Shown here one piece after another: positions 1-7,538 of a stretch of 64,000 nt of DNA. Position 1 is the first letter of the stretch. Each line of letters begins with the position of its first letter. The stretch covers positions 22,574 through 86,573 of the forward strand of contig NZ_LIGE01000012.1 of the NCBI RefSeq assembly GCF_001297015.1, written 5' to 3'. Both the position numbers and the translations under genes were made by a program. The notes below the pieces were generated by a model. The model searched no databases. It was not told the DNA's origin and was given only the letters and a program-made list of their open reading frames with translations. The stretch is from Pseudomonas sp. RIT-PI-r. Its GTDB lineage: Bacteria > Pseudomonadota > Gammaproteobacteria > Pseudomonadales > Pseudomonadaceae.

Positions 1-640
1 GGTGGGCATTGAGCTGCTCCATCGCCAACTGCACCTTACCGTGGTCGATGTCGCTGACCAATAGTTCGGCGCCCGCCGCATGCAGTTGTTCGGCCAAGGC
101 GAAACCGACGTTGCCCAGCCCCTGGATGGCCACGCGCAAGCCTTCGAGGTTATCGCTGCCCAGACGAGCCATGGCCGTCGCGCGAATGCCGGTGAATACA
201 CCCATCGCCGCGTGCGGGGCCGGGTCGCCGGCCGAGGTTGTGCTGGTGACGTGTTGGGTCTGTTGGGCGATGCAGTCCATGTCGGCCACCGAGGTGCCGC
301 TGTCGATGGCAGTGATGTAGCGGCCATCGAGCTGATCGATGCAGCGACCGAACGCTTCAAACAGCGCTGCGCGGTTCTCCACATGCGCCGCACGCACGAT
401 CACGGCGACGCCGCCGCCCTGCTCCAGCCCCGCCAGCGCAGCCTTGTAGCTCATGCCCTGGGCGAGGCGAATGGCGTCCTCGACAGCCGATTCGTCATTG
501 GGGTAGGCAAGGTAACGACATCCGCCCAAGGCTGGCCCGAGGCGACTGTTATGAATGGCAATGACCGCCTTCAACCCGGACACCGGGTCAACGCTAAGGT
601 GCAGCGATTCCAGGCGAGTGCTTTGCATGAGCGCAAACAT
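1..640 (-). CDS. Leu/Glu/Phe/Val dehydrogenase family protein (3' end outside window)
   Basis: This is an NAD-dependent amino acid dehydrogenase that oxidatively deaminates a branched-chain or related amino acid to its 2-oxo acid in the cytoplasm. The visible 213 residues begin MFALMQSTRLESLHL at the ATG at 638-640, preceded by a GGGAG ribosome site. The N-terminal domain carries the substrate and catalytic lysine region QGMSYKAAL, and the Rossmann motif RVAIQGLGNVGFAL follows. Family members have about 340 to 365 residues, so roughly the last third lies beyond base 1. Substrate preference (leucine, valine, phenylalanine) cannot be read from the sequence. The neighbouring divergent gene gives no pathway context. 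Confidence 0.9.
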   Translation of the reverse strand, partial: MFALMQSTRLESLHLSVDPVSGLKAVIAIHNSRLGPALGGCRYLAYPNDESAVEDAIRLAQGMSYKAALAGLEQGGGVAVIVRAAHVENRAALFEAFGRCIDQLDGRYITAIDSGTSVADMDCIAQQTQHVTSTTSAGDPAPHAAMGVFTGIRATAMARLGSDNLEGLRVAIQGLGNVGFALAEQLHAAGAELLVSDIDHGKVQLAMEQLNAH

Positions 641-826
641 CGTTGGGCTCCCGAATCACTTCTTGTAGAACGCCAGTATAGGCCTGCGCCTGAAAATTGC
701 TGGAGCGCACCGGAATAAGCGCCTGAGCAGACCACGGCTTTGCGGCATAACCATAAACCTGCGCAGCGGGGGTACTGGACGAATGGCACGGACCGGGCTA
801 AAACGAGGCATTCCCCGGAGATTTCG

Positions 827-1630
827 ATGAGTGCGCGTCAACGTTTTTTCGAATGCCTGCACCGTTCACCGCCCGCGCTGTTCGAAGCCGCGCTGTGGAT
901 GGCGGCCGAGCACGAAAAAGCGGTCGATCCCGAAGCGCTGCTGCAAGAATTCAAAGACCTGCAACAACGTGTCAGTTACGGCTTGCCGATGCTGCCGGTC
1001 AGTGAACTGGCGCAGCCCCTGTTGCGCCGCATGACTGATCTGGGCTTTGCCCAAGACGACTTCCTGCCGCTGCGCCCGCAGGCGGCGCTGTTGCACAAAG
1101 TGATGCAGACTCGTCGCGGCCAGCCGCTGGCATTGGCGCTGATTGCTCTGGAGTTGGCGCGAGGGCTGGAGATCCCGCTGGTCGGGGTCAATTTCCCCGG
1201 GCACTTCCTGTTGCGGGTGCCCGGTGCCGATCACTTGCTCGATCCGTGTGGCGGCCGGCGTCTGTACCCCAATGATTGTCGGGAGCTGTTGCAGCGCCAG
1301 TACGGACCGAACATGAAGCTCAACGCCGAGCATCTGCTGACCGCCACACCGCAGCAGATGCTCCAGCGCCTGTCGCGCAACCTGCGCCAGTTGCACCTGA
1401 CCCATGATGACTTTATTGCTGCGCTGATCGACGCCGAGCGCGTTCTCGAACTGGGTGACGCTGGCGCCGCCGATTATCTGGCTCGTGCCAGTCTGTATCA
1501 GCGGCTCGACTGCCCGAATGCCGAGCGCTTCGATCTGGAGCACGCCTTGCTGCTCAGCGACGATCCGATCCAGCGACTGCGCCTGACCGAACGACTCGGC
1601 CACCTGCCGCCCAATTCCGTCGTCCACTGA
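827..1630 (+). CDS. SirB1 family protein (transglutaminase-like fold plus TPR-like C-terminus)
   Basis: This is a cytoplasmic protein of the SirB1 / Transglut_core2 family, whose biochemical role is not established. I chose MSARQRFFECLH at 827 because a GGAG site lies 7 bases before it, and the longer ORF upstream has a poor, non-conserved start region. The family signature RGQPLALALIALELARGL and the following VGVNFPGHFLLRV with LDPCGGR are clear near residues 95 to 150. They correspond to the inactive or altered transglutaminase core. The C-terminal part, about residues 190 to 265, looks like helical TPR-type repeats. The length of 267 residues is normal. It is monocistronic and is followed by REP repeats. 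Confidence 0.88.
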   Translation: MSARQRFFECLHRSPPALFEAALWMAAEHEKAVDPEALLQEFKDLQQRVSYGLPMLPVSELAQPLLRRMTDLGFAQDDFLPLRPQAALLHKVMQTRRGQPLALALIALELARGLEIPLVGVNFPGHFLLRVPGADHLLDPCGGRRLYPNDCRELLQRQYGPNMKLNAEHLLTATPQQMLQRLSRNLRQLHLTHDDFIAALIDAERVLELGDAGAADYLARASLYQRLDCPNAERFDLEHALLLSDDPIQRLRLTERLGHLPPNSVVH

Positions 1631-1686
1631 AAAACGCTCGCGATAGCGGTGTGTCAGGTAACGAATGTACTGAGAGAAACACCGCC

Positions 1687-1839
1687 TTCGCGAGCAAGCT
1701 CGCTCCCACAGGTTTGGTGTGGACCTAAATTATCGGCTCGGCACACATCACTGTGGGAGCGAGCTTGCTCGCGAAGCAGACGGCGCGATCTTTCAGTTAA
1801 ACCGCGTTATCGTTCTTCGCGAGCAGGCTCGCTCCCACA
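1687..1839. repeat. Cluster of three REP units, family A (GAGC-A/C-GGCTCGCTCCCAC type)
   Basis: Three copies of a 25-base element with core GCGAGCAAGCTCGCTCCCAC or its reverse complement lie at about 1687-1712 (+), 1751-1776 (-) and 1815-1839 (+). The first two form an inverted pair able to make a long hairpin between the convergent SirB1 and MFS genes. The third is inside the annotated 3' end of the MFS gene. Such elements in Pseudomonas are non-autonomous REP/BIME sequences moved by REP-associated transposases, none of which is in this window. Confidence 0.85.
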
Positions 1840-3167
1840 TTGGATAGGCATGTGTCATTGGGCGAACGCACCTGAATGATCAGCAGCGCAGCAATCACCG
1901 CCGGAATCGCGCAGAAAAAGAAAATCTGCTCCACCGGAATGTGCATCGCCAGCAGCAGGCTGCCGAACAGCGGCCCGAGGATTGAACCAAAACGCCCCAC
2001 GCCCAACGCCCAACCGGTACCGGTCGCGCGCACATGCGCCGGATAGAAATTGCTGGCAAAGGCATTCAACGTCAGTTGCCCGCCAATGATGCAGAAGCCA
2101 GCGGCGAAAACGCAGGCCACCAGATAACGCGGATTGTCATGATTGAGTCCGAGCAGAATCGTGCACAGCGCTGCACCTGCCAACACCGCCGACAGCAAAC
2201 GCACCTTGCGCTTCAAGCGGTCAGCGAACCAGGCCATGCAAATCGCGCCCAGGGTACCGGCGAACAGGAACATCGACGTCACCAGATTGGCTTCGTTGAG
2301 TTTCAGGCCACTTTCCAGCAGCAGCGTCGGCAGCCAGCTGATCATGAAATACAGCAGGATCAGGCTGACAAAAAACGTCGCCCAGATCAGCAAGGTCGGT
2401 CGCGCGTAGCCGCTGCGGAACAACTCGACCACCGTCAGCTTGCTGCCCTGCTCGCGTTCGTTCTGCTCGACGCTCGCCACTGGCGGTTGCCAGTCCGGCA
2501 ACATCCGCGCGGTGACTTTGCGCAGTCGCGCATACGGCGGCGCATCACGCAGCAGACGTGGCAGCGACTCCGGCAGCTTCCACCACAGAAACGGAAACAG
2601 CAGCAACGGCGTGACGCCACCGGCGAGGAACACCGCTTGCCAACCGAATTGGTCGATGAAACCTGCGGCGACGAAACCACCGGCTGCCCCACCGAATGAA
2701 AAGCCACAGGCCGCCAGCGTCACCATCAAGGTGCGCAAACGCGGTGGCGAGTATTCCGACATCAACGCCATGGCACTGGGCATCGCCCCGCCCATGCCGA
2801 TGCCGCAGATAAAGCGCGCGATCATCAGCGTATTGAGCGAATCAGCGAAGACCATCAGCACGGTCAGCGTGGCGTAGATCAGTACGCAAGCGAGCAGAAT
2901 CCGTCGCACGCCAAAGCGATCGGCCAGCGGCGTAACCGCCAGTGAACCAAGGGTGAGGCCAAGCAGGTTGGCACTGAATACCGGGCCGAACGCCGATTTT
3001 TCCAGGCCCCAATCCTGCGCCAAAGCAGGTACCACGTAACCGAGAACCTGGGCGTCGTAGCCGTCGGTGACCAGCAACAGCGCGAGCAGGATCAACAGTA
3101 ACCACTGATAGCGGGACACAGGACGGGCGTCGAGTGCCGTCCGGAAGCTGGCAATCTGGTTGTGCAT
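1797..3167 (-). CDS. MFS transporter, aromatic acid:H+ symporter type
   Basis: This is a 12-helix inner-membrane major facilitator. Helix 1 carries the DGYDAQVLGYVVPAL segment typical of the AAHS family (PcaK, BenK, MhpT), where Asp in helix 1 is needed for aromatic acid uptake. The loop 2-3 motif PLADRFGVRR and loop 8-9 motif ADRLKRKVR are also present. It lies downstream of the hmgA-fahA-maiA genes on the same strand, separated by a REP hairpin, so its substrate may be an aromatic acid feeding homogentisate; this is inference. The last residues, SNVGASLLAKNDNAV, are encoded by a REP unit, so the original stop has probably been replaced. The total of 456 residues includes that tail. Confidence 0.9.
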   Translation of the reverse strand: MHNQIASFRTALDARPVSRYQWLLLILLALLLVTDGYDAQVLGYVVPALAQDWGLEKSAFGPVFSANLLGLTLGSLAVTPLADRFGVRRILLACVLIYATLTVLMVFADSLNTLMIARFICGIGMGGAMPSAMALMSEYSPPRLRTLMVTLAACGFSFGGAAGGFVAAGFIDQFGWQAVFLAGGVTPLLLFPFLWWKLPESLPRLLRDAPPYARLRKVTARMLPDWQPPVASVEQNEREQGSKLTVVELFRSGYARPTLLIWATFFVSLILLYFMISWLPTLLLESGLKLNEANLVTSMFLFAGTLGAICMAWFADRLKRKVRLLSAVLAGAALCTILLGLNHDNPRYLVACVFAAGFCIIGGQLTLNAFASNFYPAHVRATGTGWALGVGRFGSILGPLFGSLLLAMHIPVEQIFFFCAIPAVIAALLIIQVRSPNDTCLSNVGASLLAKNDNAV

Positions 3168-3218
3168 CGCAAGGTACCTGTTTTGTTTTTATGATTATGC
3201 GAATAGCGATATTCCCTT

Positions 3219-3307
3219 GTAGGAGTGAGCCTGCTCGCGATAGCGGTGGTTCAGTCAGAACATGAGTGACTGACACTCCCTCATCGCGAGCAGGCTCACT
3301 CCTACAG
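3219..3307. repeat. Inverted REP pair (BIME), family A variant with GTAGGAGTGAGCCTGC
   Basis: The left arm GTAGGAGTGAGCCTGCTCGC and the matching right arm GCGAGCAGGCTCACTCCTAC face each other around a loop of about 40 bases. The structure fills the space between maiA and the MFS gene and can act as a transcription attenuator or mRNA stabiliser for the catabolic operon. Confidence 0.85.
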
Positions 3308-3309
3308 GG

Positions 3310-3945
3310 TTATGGGGTGTCTGGTTGGTTGGCGGGATGGGCCTTGATGAACGCTGGATGTTCAGCCGCAAGTGCGGCGACCCGGCGGATTTTCGGGTAA
3401 GCCTCCAGCGAAACATTGAACCGCTGCGCCGCATACAACTGCGGGATCAGGTACACATCGGCCACGCACGGCCACTCGCCAAAACAGAAACCCTCGTCGC
3501 CAATCAACTCCTCCACCGTCGCCAACCCTTGACCGATCCAGTGGCTGATCCACTCGACCACCTGCGGCTCGTCCTGCCCCGACTGGCGCAAGCGATTGAG
3601 TACGCTGACGTTGTGCAACGGATGCACATCGCAACCGATCACCGCCGCCACACCGCGCACTTGGGCACGGGCAACCAGATCTTCCGGCAATAGCGGCACC
3701 TGTGGATAACGCTCCTCCAGATACTCGATGATCGCCGGCGATTGAATCAGCAACTCACCACTATCGGTACGCAGGGCCGGCACGCGGCCCTGTGGGTTGA
3801 TCGCCAGATACGCCGCTTGCCGATGCTCGCCGCCGGCCGGCGCAATCAGGTTGACCGGCAATGCCTGATAGTCGAGCCCCTTCAACGCCAGCGCGATGCG
3901 CACCCGGTAAGACGATGTCGAGCGGTAGTAGGTATAGAGATCCAT
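3310..3945 (-). CDS. maiA: Maleylacetoacetate isomerase
   Basis: This is a glutathione S-transferase zeta-class enzyme that isomerises 4-maleylacetoacetate to 4-fumarylacetoacetate with glutathione, the middle step after ring cleavage of homogentisate. The N-terminal thioredoxin-like domain has the zeta signature YYRSTSSYRVRIALALKGL, whose Ser and Arg contact glutathione. It is followed by QGRVPAL (cis-Pro loop) and QSPAIIEYLEERYP. The all-helical C-terminal domain occupies residues 90 to 205. The length of 211 residues is standard. It is the third gene of the hmgA-fahA-maiA operon, 12 bases after fahA. Confidence 0.96.
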   Translation of the reverse strand: MDLYTYYRSTSSYRVRIALALKGLDYQALPVNLIAPAGGEHRQAAYLAINPQGRVPALRTDSGELLIQSPAIIEYLEERYPQVPLLPEDLVARAQVRGVAAVIGCDVHPLHNVSVLNRLRQSGQDEPQVVEWISHWIGQGLATVEELIGDEGFCFGEWPCVADVYLIPQLYAAQRFNVSLEAYPKIRRVAALAAEHPAFIKAHPANQPDTP

Positions 3946-3957
3946 GAGCCGCTCCTG

Positions 3958-5262
3958 TCAGCGCGCCGCGAGCACTTTGCCGCGGCACTCACCGAAGCCG
4001 ATCGACGCGAAACCGTCACGGGCACAACGTGCGCGAAGGATGATTTCGTCACCGTCCTCGAGGAATTTACGCACTTCGCCAGACGCCAGCTCGATCGGTT
4101 TTTTACCGCCCTCGGTGATTTCCAGCAGGCTGCCGAACTGACCGTTTTCAGGACCGGACAATGTGCCCGAGCCGAACAGGTCACCGGCCTGCAACTGGCA
4201 ACCGTTGACGCTGTGATGCGCAACCATCTGCGCCACGGTCCAGTACATGTAACGGGTGTTGCTCAGGGTCAGGCGATGGGCCGGCAGGTTCTGCTCGCGC
4301 ATGGCTTCGGTGAGCAGCAGCACTTCCAGTTCGATGTCGAAGGCGCCGCCGTCCTGATCACGCTTGTCGAACAGATACGGCAACGGTTGCGGATCACCTT
4401 CAGGACGCTTCGGCTGCGCGGTACGGAAGGGTTCCAGCGCTTCGGCAGTGACGACCCACGGCGAAACGCTGGTGATGAAACTCTTCGACAGGAACGGCCC
4501 CAGCGGCTGGTATTCCCAGGCCTGGATATCACGCGCCGACCAGTCGTTGAGCAGGCAGAAACCGGCGATGTGATCAGCGGCATCACCGATGGCTATCGAG
4601 TCGCCCATCTCGTTGCCCTGACCGATCCAGATGCCCAGTTCCAGTTCATAGTCCAGGCGTGCGCATGGGCCGAAGGTCGGCTCGCTCGCTCCCGCCGGCA
4701 GGGTCTGACCTTTAGGGCGGCGTACATCGGTGCCAGAAGCACGCACTGTAGAGGCGCGGCCGTGATAGCCGATCGGCACGTGCTTGTAGTTCGGCAGCAG
4801 CGGGTTGTCCGGGCGGAACAGTTTGCCCACATTTTGCGCGTGCTCGATACCGACGTAGAAGTCGGTGTAATCGCTGATGCGGGCAGGCAGATGCAGTTGG
4901 CAATCGGCAGCCAATGGCAGCAGTTTTGCGCCTTGGGCTTCGATGCTGCCTCGGTGCGTGCTGCCTTCGCTGAACAGTTCCAGCAGGCGCGTACGCAGGG
5001 CAACACGCGCCTCGCGACCGAGATTGAAAAACGCGTTCAGCTGTCCGCCCTGCATGGCTTCCACTGCACTGCGCGCAGCACCGTCGAACAGCCCGGCTTC
5101 CAGCGCCACTTGCAGATCGAAGATGTGCTCGCCAATCGCCACCCCAGCGCGCGGTGCCGAACCATCGCGGCTGAACACACCCAGCGGCAGATTCTGCAGC
5201 GGGAAATCGGCGTGGCCGTTGGCCGAAGCGACCCAACTGCGAGTGATGGAATTCTGCGTCAT
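3958..5262 (-). CDS. fahA: Fumarylacetoacetase
   Basis: This enzyme hydrolyses 4-fumarylacetoacetate to fumarate and acetoacetate, the last step of tyrosine and phenylalanine breakdown. The N-terminal SH3-like domain covers about residues 15 to 115. The catalytic C-terminal domain shows the metal and substrate motifs YTDFYVGIEHA (metal Asp and catalytic His), LDYELELGIWIG (acidic metal ligands) and NDWSARDIQAWEY. The length of 434 residues is standard. It lies 3 bases after the hmgA stop codon, which argues for one transcript, and is controlled by the promoter and operator upstream of hmgA. Confidence 0.97.
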   Translation of the reverse strand: MTQNSITRSWVASANGHADFPLQNLPLGVFSRDGSAPRAGVAIGEHIFDLQVALEAGLFDGAARSAVEAMQGGQLNAFFNLGREARVALRTRLLELFSEGSTHRGSIEAQGAKLLPLAADCQLHLPARISDYTDFYVGIEHAQNVGKLFRPDNPLLPNYKHVPIGYHGRASTVRASGTDVRRPKGQTLPAGASEPTFGPCARLDYELELGIWIGQGNEMGDSIAIGDAADHIAGFCLLNDWSARDIQAWEYQPLGPFLSKSFITSVSPWVVTAEALEPFRTAQPKRPEGDPQPLPYLFDKRDQDGGAFDIELEVLLLTEAMREQNLPAHRLTLSNTRYMYWTVAQMVAHHSVNGCQLQAGDLFGSGTLSGPENGQFGSLLEITEGGKKPIELASGEVRKFLEDGDEIILRARCARDGFASIGFGECRGKVLAAR

Positions 5263-5265
5263 GGG

Positions 5266-6570
5266 TTATCTCCGGGTAGGGTCGAACGTAGCGGGCAGCG
5301 TGGCCCAGCAAGCGTCGTAAGTGGATTGCAGTTGTGGGCAGTCGAGGGCGAAGCGGCTTGGGCGCAGCACCTGGCTGGTCTCGAACATGAAGGCCATGGT
5401 GTTGTCGATCTTTGCCGGTTTGAGTTCGGCGTTGATTGCTTTGGTGCAGGTCTCGCCATCCGGGCCGTGCGCGCTCATGCAACTGTGCAGCGAGGCGCCA
5501 CCGGGCACGAAGCCTTCGGCCTTGGCATCGTATTCACCCTGGATCAGCCCCATGAATTCGTTCATCAGGTTGCGGTGGAACCAGGGTGGACGGAAGGTGT
5601 TTTCGGCGACCATCCAGCGTGGCGGGAAGATCACGAAGTCGAGGTTGGCCAGGCCGTGCACGCTGGTCGGCGAGGTCAGCACGGTGAAGATCGACGGATC
5701 CGGGTGATCGAAACTCACCGTACCGATCGTATTGAAACGGCGCAGATCGTATTTATACGGCACGTTATTGCCGTGCCAGGCGACCACGTTCAACGGCGAA
5801 TGATTGAGTTCGGTGGCCCACAACTGACCGAGGAATTTCTGCACCAGCGTGGTCGGTTGCTGGAGGTTTTCGTAGGCCGCGACCGGGGTCAGGAAGTCGC
5901 GCGGATTGGCCAGACCGTTGCTGCCGATCGGTCCCAGATCCGGCAGGCGCAGTGGCGCGCCATGGTTTTCGGCGACGTAACCGCGTGCTTGCGGGTCGAG
6001 CAATTCAACGCGGAATTTCAGGCCGCGTGGCAGCACGACGATTTCCAGCGGTGCGACGTCCAGCACGCCCAATTCAGTGGCGATGCGCAGACGGCCGAGT
6101 TGCGGCACCAACAGCAATTCGCCGTCAGCGTTGAAGAACACGCGCTCCATCGAACGGTTGGCAACGTAGTTGTAGATGCTGATCCCGGCCGGTTTTTCCG
6201 CACCGGCGTTAGCCGCCATGCTCACCAGACCGTCAATGAAATCGGTCGGCTCGGCCGGGATCTCCAAAGGATTCCAGCGCAGGCGATTGGGCGTCACTTC
6301 TCCCAGCGGCCCACCGGCCAGTTGCCGTTCCAGTTTGACGAACGCCGGGTGATTGGCCGACGGCTGAATGCGGTACATCCAGGTGCGCCGCGCTTCACTG
6401 CGGGTCATGGTGAACGCGGTGCCGGAGAACAATTCGGTGTAGAGACCGTACGGGGCTTTTTGCGGGGAGTTCTGGCCGACGGGTAGCGCGCCAGGCAACG
6501 CCTCAGAGCTGAATTCGTTGCCGAAACCGGACTGATACGCCAGCGCCTGCGCGGTTGAATCGAGGTTCAT
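5266..6570 (-). CDS. hmgA: Homogentisate 1,2-dioxygenase
   Basis: This non-haem Fe(II) dioxygenase opens the ring of homogentisate to give 4-maleylacetoacetate. I start it at [17 protein letters not shown] because a perfect AGGAGG site stands directly upstream; a 20-residue in-frame extension upstream is not family-like. Iron ligands are expected in [14 protein letters not shown] (His and Glu) and [14 protein letters not shown] (His), about residues 325 to 375. The length of 434 residues matches the Pseudomonas enzyme. It is first in the hmgA-fahA-maiA operon and divergent from hmgR. Loss of this enzyme is known to cause pyomelanin pigmentation in pseudomonads. Confidence 0.97.
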   Translation of the reverse strand: MNLDSTAQALAYQSGFGNEFSSEALPGALPVGQNSPQKAPYGLYTELFSGTAFTMTRSEARRTWMYRIQPSANHPAFVKLERQLAGGPLGEVTPNRLRWNPLEIPAEPTDFIDGLVSMAANAGAEKPAGISIYNYVANRSMERVFFNADGELLLVPQLGRLRIATELGVLDVAPLEIVVLPRGLKFRVELLDPQARGYVAENHGAPLRLPDLGPIGSNGLANPRDFLTPVAAYENLQQPTTLVQKFLGQLWATELNHSPLNVVAWHGNNVPYKYDLRRFNTIGTVSFDHPDPSIFTVLTSPTSVHGLANLDFVIFPPRWMVAENTFRPPWFHRNLMNEFMGLIQGEYDAKAEGFVPGGASLHSCMSAHGPDGETCTKAINAELKPAKIDNTMAFMFETSQVLRPSRFALDCPQLQSTYDACWATLPATFDPTRR

Positions 6571-6647
6571 GGAGCCTCCTGAACAGGGAGTCGGCAGTGG
6601 CCCATCGCTCTGGCTCAGAGGTTTCGGCACGCCGGGGTTGTTATTAT

Positions 6648-6673
6648 CGTAATTCGATTACGCATAACGTAAT
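6648..6673. promoter_or_regulatory. Probable HmgR operator: three CGTAAT/ATTACG half-sites
   Basis: In the 164-base hmgA/hmgR intergenic region, the palindrome CGTAATTCGATTACG (6648-6662) is followed after CATAA by another CGTAAT (6668-6673). This makes two overlapping inverted repeats with 3-base and 5-base centres that share the middle ATTACG. IclR-type HmgR of P. putida is known to bind a short palindrome in the hmgA promoter region. Assigning this site to HmgR is inference from position and symmetry. Confidence 0.7.
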
Positions 6674-6734
6674 TTGCTCGCTATCCAGCGTCAAGCTATA
6701 AAGACGCCCATTCGTATCGGAACCCGGCCGCACC

Positions 6735-7517
6735 ATGGAAAAAACCAGCGACAGCAATGGCAAACAGAAAGTCCGCTCCGCCGAGGTCGGCACCGACATA
6801 CTCAAGGCCCTGGCCGAGTTGTCGCCATCGACTTCGTTGTCGCGCCTGGCCGAACACGTGCAGATGCCGGCGAGCAAGGTGCATCGCTATCTGCAGGCCT
6901 TGATCGCCTCCGGATTTGCCGAGCAGAACGCCGCTACCAACCATTACGGTCTTGGCCGTGAAGCGCTGCGCGTCGGCCTCGCCGCACTCAACAGTATGGA
7001 CGTGCTGAAAGTCGCCGCCCTGCCACTGGCCGAATTGCGCGATGAGCTCAACGAAACCTGCTTCCTCGCGGTCTGGGGCAATCAGGGCGCAACCGTGGTG
7101 CACATCGAACCGGCGGTGCGCGCGGTGACCGTTGTAACGCAATTGGGCTCGGTGCTGCCGCTACTCAGTTCATCGACGGGATTGGTGTTCAGCGCATATC
7201 TGCCGCATCGGGAAACCGATGAACTGCGCGAAAAGGAGATCGCCGTAGCCGATCATCCGTTGAAGGATGACAAAGCCTACGCGACGCAGTGCGAACAGAT
7301 CCGCGCGCGCGGCTTGCATCATGTCCACGGCCTGCTGATGCCCGGTGTCGATGCGTTGTCGGCGCCGGTGTTCAATTCCGTCGGCCAGATCGCGGCGGTA
7401 CTGACGATTGTCGGCCCGACCTCGTTGTTTCACGCTGACGAAAATGGCCCTGCCGCCCGGCGCTTACTCGCGGCAACGCGCGCGGTGAGCTGGCGCATGG
7501 GCTATGACGCGGGCTAA
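6735..7517 (+). CDS. hmgR: IclR-family repressor of the homogentisate operon
   Basis: This regulator is expected to repress hmgA-fahA-maiA and to be relieved by homogentisate, as in P. putida. The winged helix-turn-helix occupies about residues 15 to 75 (VGTDILKALAEL, LAEHVQMPASKVHRYLQAL). The IclR effector domain follows, with LPLLSSSTGLVFSAYLP, and GVDALSAPVFNSVGQIAAV is near the C-terminus. The length of 260 residues is normal. It is divergent from hmgA with the operator in between, supporting both autoregulation and control of the catabolic genes. Assignment to HmgR rests on neighbourhood and family. Confidence 0.9.
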   Translation: MEKTSDSNGKQKVRSAEVGTDILKALAELSPSTSLSRLAEHVQMPASKVHRYLQALIASGFAEQNAATNHYGLGREALRVGLAALNSMDVLKVAALPLAELRDELNETCFLAVWGNQGATVVHIEPAVRAVTVVTQLGSVLPLLSSSTGLVFSAYLPHRETDELREKEIAVADHPLKDDKAYATQCEQIRARGLHHVHGLLMPGVDALSAPVFNSVGQIAAVLTIVGPTSLFHADENGPAARRLLAATRAVSWRMGYDAG

Positions 7518-7538
7518 TTGACTTCGACCCTGTTCACA

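Noticed and set aside
3742..6486. 914-codon plus-strand ORF
   Set aside because: It lies antisense to maiA, fahA and hmgA, whose products are certain. Long antisense frames are common in GC-rich DNA with strong codon bias, and its product is an Arg/Gln-rich shadow.
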